Below the pieces are notes generated by a model. That model saw only the letters and a program-made list of their open reading frames with translations. It did not search any database and was not told the origin of the DNA. This document shows positions 6,040-7,031 of a DNA stretch of 7,031 nucleotides, in pieces. The stretch is taken from positions 1 through 7,031 of the forward strand of contig JBAQVB010000039.1 in the NCBI GenBank assembly GCA_049297855.1. Direction: 5' to 3'. Both the position numbers and the translations under genes were made by a program. This DNA comes from CAXYVX01 sp049297855. Its GTDB lineage: Bacteria > Patescibacteriota > Saccharimonadia > Saccharimonadales > Saccharimonadaceae. Numbering within the stretch: the stretch's first letter is position 1; the number at the start of each line of letters is the position of its first letter.

Positions 6040-6693
6040 ATGGCGCAAAATACGACCAAACAATATGATAAAAATTTAAATAAGGTAATTTTTGATATTA
6101 AACATCAGCGAACCTTTGTGATGATTAAACCGGACGGAGTGATGCGCGGCTTGTCAGGCGAAATTATTACGCGACTTGAACGGGCTGGTCTAAAAATTGT
6201 GGCGATGAAAATGATAACTCCGACGGAGAAAATGATTCGTCAACATTATCCGACTAGTGATGAACAGTGGATTAGCCGCTTAGGGAGCAAGGCGAAAAGC
6301 GGTCTAGATGGCACGGATTTATTGGCTAAAGATATTTATGGTACGGAAGATGAAAAGGAGTTGGGGAAAGGTGCCCTGGCCGGACTCGTTCAATTCATGC
6401 AGAGTGGTCCCGTCATCGCTATGGTCATCGAAGGATTAAAGGCGGTTTCCGCCGTGCGCAAAATTGTTGGTTCGACTTTGCCCAGCAAGGCCGAGCCAGG
6501 CACGATTCGGGGTGACTTTTCTGGTGATGATCCGATCGTGGCGAACGTCGAGGGTCGGGCAATTCACAACCTAATTCACGCTTCGGAAATTCCCGAAGAG
6601 GCAGCCGCCGAGATTAAACTTTGGTTTGGCGACGAGCCAATGGCGGATTACTCGATGTCCGCCGAAGAAGTAATGTATAACAAACATTATTAA
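6040..6693 (+). CDS. ndk: Nucleoside diphosphate kinase, long form
   Basis: This cytoplasmic enzyme moves the terminal phosphate of a nucleoside triphosphate (usually ATP) to other nucleoside diphosphates through a phosphohistidine, balancing NTP and dNTP pools. It has 217 residues from ATG 6040, or 224 from in-frame ATG 6019; the numbers here count from 6019. It matches the family from RTFVMIKPDGV (31-41) onward. The active-site residues are Lys37, Tyr77, Arg147, Thr153, Arg164, Asn184 and the catalytic His187 (in HNLIHASE). Three additions explain the extra length over the usual ~140 residues: a charged N-terminal extension (~30), about 34 residues between Tyr77 and Arg147 (near 80-118), and about 10 between Arg164 and Asn184 (near 168-178). 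The core spacings (Lys to Tyr 40, Arg to Thr 6, Thr to Arg 11) are unchanged, so it should be active. It is a single gene, divergent from the recombinase. Confidence 0.96.
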   Translation: MAQNTTKQYDKNLNKVIFDIKHQRTFVMIKPDGVMRGLSGEIITRLERAGLKIVAMKMITPTEKMIRQHYPTSDEQWISRLGSKAKSGLDGTDLLAKDIYGTEDEKELGKGALAGLVQFMQSGPVIAMVIEGLKAVSAVRKIVGSTLPSKAEPGTIRGDFSGDDPIVANVEGRAIHNLIHASEIPEEAAAEIKLWFGDEPMADYSMSAEEVMYNKHY

Positions 6694-6761
6694 ATTGTAT
6701 CTGTTATATCTGAATAAAAAATGTATTCAAAATCTAAAAATTAGCGCGGGGACGTTAAAAA

Positions 6762-6770
6762 TGTTAAAAT
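6762..6770 (+). promoter_or_regulatory. Extended -10 promoter of tRNA-Arg
   Basis: TGTTAAAAT (TG at 6762-6763, hexamer TAAAAT at 6765-6770) predicts +1 near 6777, only three bases before the mature tRNA 5' end at 6780. It is the same element as at the protein genes of this window. No good -35 box is visible. Confidence 0.65.
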
Positions 6771-6779
6771 ACAGCTAGC

Positions 6780-6856
6780 GCCCCGCTAGCTCAATTGGAT
6801 AGAGCAGATCCGTCCTAAGGATAAGGTTGTAGGTTCAACTCCTATGCGGGGTACCA
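6780..6856 (+). tRNA. tRNA-Arg, anticodon CCU, with encoded CCA
   Basis: A complete cloverleaf can be drawn. The acceptor GCCCCGC (6780-6786) pairs with GCGGGGT (6846-6852) through one terminal G-U pair. The D-arm is GCTC/GAGC with a loop containing GG. The anticodon stem is 6807-6811 with 6819-6823, the loop GTCCTAA (6812-6818) and the anticodon CCT (6814-6816). The variable loop is AGGTT, and the T-arm GTAGG/CCTAT has loop TTCAACT (6834-6840). Discriminator A6853 is followed by an encoded CCA (6854-6856). A20, an arginine identity base in bacteria, is present in the D-loop. It would read AGG codons. Oddities are G at position 32 (normally a pyrimidine) and a G-A mismatch closing the anticodon stem (27-43). 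Confidence 0.95.
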
Positions 6857-6864
6857 GTCATTAT

Positions 6865-6893
6865 TTGACACCAATTTTTCTATGCGCTATCAT
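6865..6893 (+). promoter_or_regulatory. Consensus -35/-10 promoter downstream of the tRNA
   Basis: A perfect -35 TTGACA (6865-6870) is spaced 17 bp from TATCAT (6888-6893), one mismatch from the consensus -10. The predicted +1 is about 6900. It is the only promoter in this window with a perfect -35 box and it lacks the TG extension seen at the others. It should drive the partial gene at 6943. Confidence 0.7.
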
Positions 6894-6919
6894 AATTACA
6901 TATCAACCATAACCGTGTT

Positions 6920-6926
6920 AAAGGAG
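6920..6926 (+). promoter_or_regulatory. Shine-Dalgarno-like AAAGGAG upstream of the last gene
   Basis: AAAGGAG is a strong ribosome-binding sequence within the predicted 43-base leader. It lies 16 bases before ATG 6943, too far for standard initiation, and no ATG, GTG or TTG lies at normal distance. Either the spacer folds, a rare start codon is used, or the match is not functional. Confidence 0.4.
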
Positions 6927-6942
6927 CAGCCGACTATATCAT

Positions 6943-7031
6943 ATGAATAAGAAATTAAACTCTATATCATCTAAACGCAAAGCTAGTCGTAGCTCGTTGA
7001 TTATCTCAACTCCAGCTGTTTCTTCCAACTA
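6943..7031 (+). CDS. Unidentified protein, N-terminal fragment (3' end outside window)
   Basis: An open frame of 29 full codons starts at ATG 6943 and runs off the right edge. The visible N-terminus (MNKKLNSISSKRKASRSS, then LIISTPAV) is rich in Lys, Arg and Ser, followed by a short hydrophobic stretch. This is not enough to call a signal peptide or a family. Support for a real gene comes from the consensus promoter at 6865-6893 and the AAAGGAG in the leader, but the spacing of the latter to this ATG is poor. I do not recognise it. Confidence 0.5.
   Translation, partial: MNKKLNSISSKRKASRSSLIISTPAVSSN

Noticed and set aside
6711..6729. Possible terminator after ndk (TGAATA and TATTCA)
   Set aside because: The 6-bp stem has a single G-C pair and is not followed by a T run; it is too weak to call.
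1..7031. CRISPR arrays, insertion sequences or long repeats
   Set aside because: No regularly spaced repeats, terminal inverted repeats or transposase motifs were seen on either strand.

Overview
The window reads as a chromosomal piece of a Candidate Phyla Radiation bacterium, most likely Candidatus Saccharibacteria (TM7). The basis is the type IV pilus gene style (a prepilin peptidase beside a compact run of divergent minor pilins, one with a GDSLLEV-type prepilin signal), the long form of nucleoside diphosphate kinase, and short intergenic gaps. This lineage call is inference, not a database result. TGA is used as a normal stop at three gene ends, so the recoded TGA=Gly lineages are unlikely.

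Layout. 1-269 is the 3' end of a pilin gene, closed by a strong intrinsic terminator (291-323). 361-1314 encodes the prepilin peptidase (PilD type). 1373-4707 is a tightly packed four-gene minor-pilin operon (overlaps of 4, 8 and 4 bp) encoding three pilins with canonical Glu5 signals and a large 450-residue PilX/GspK-like subunit that lacks Glu5. 4708-4802 is a short convergent gap. 4803-5843 (minus strand) encodes a Xer-type tyrosine recombinase. 5844-6039 is a divergent promoter region. 6040-6693 encodes a long-form nucleoside diphosphate kinase. 6780-6856 is tRNA-Arg(CCU) with an encoded CCA. 6943-7031 is the start of an unidentified gene that runs off the window.

How the genes work together. 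The first five protein genes form one functional unit: a pilin, the membrane protease that cleaves its leader, and the minor pilins that in known type IV pilus and type II secretion systems prime fibre assembly and sit at the tip. No assembly ATPase or platform protein is in the window. The recombinase, kinase and tRNA are separate housekeeping units.

The most notable regulatory observation is a repeated extended -10 box, TGNTAWAAT. It precedes five transcription units and lies so close to three start codons that the mRNAs should be leaderless or nearly so. The internal operon genes at 2609 and 3355, by contrast, have Shine-Dalgarno sites. The spacing moves the likely start of the first minor pilin from ATG 1367 to GTG 1373. 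I found no CRISPR array, insertion sequence or obviously new defence-type system.
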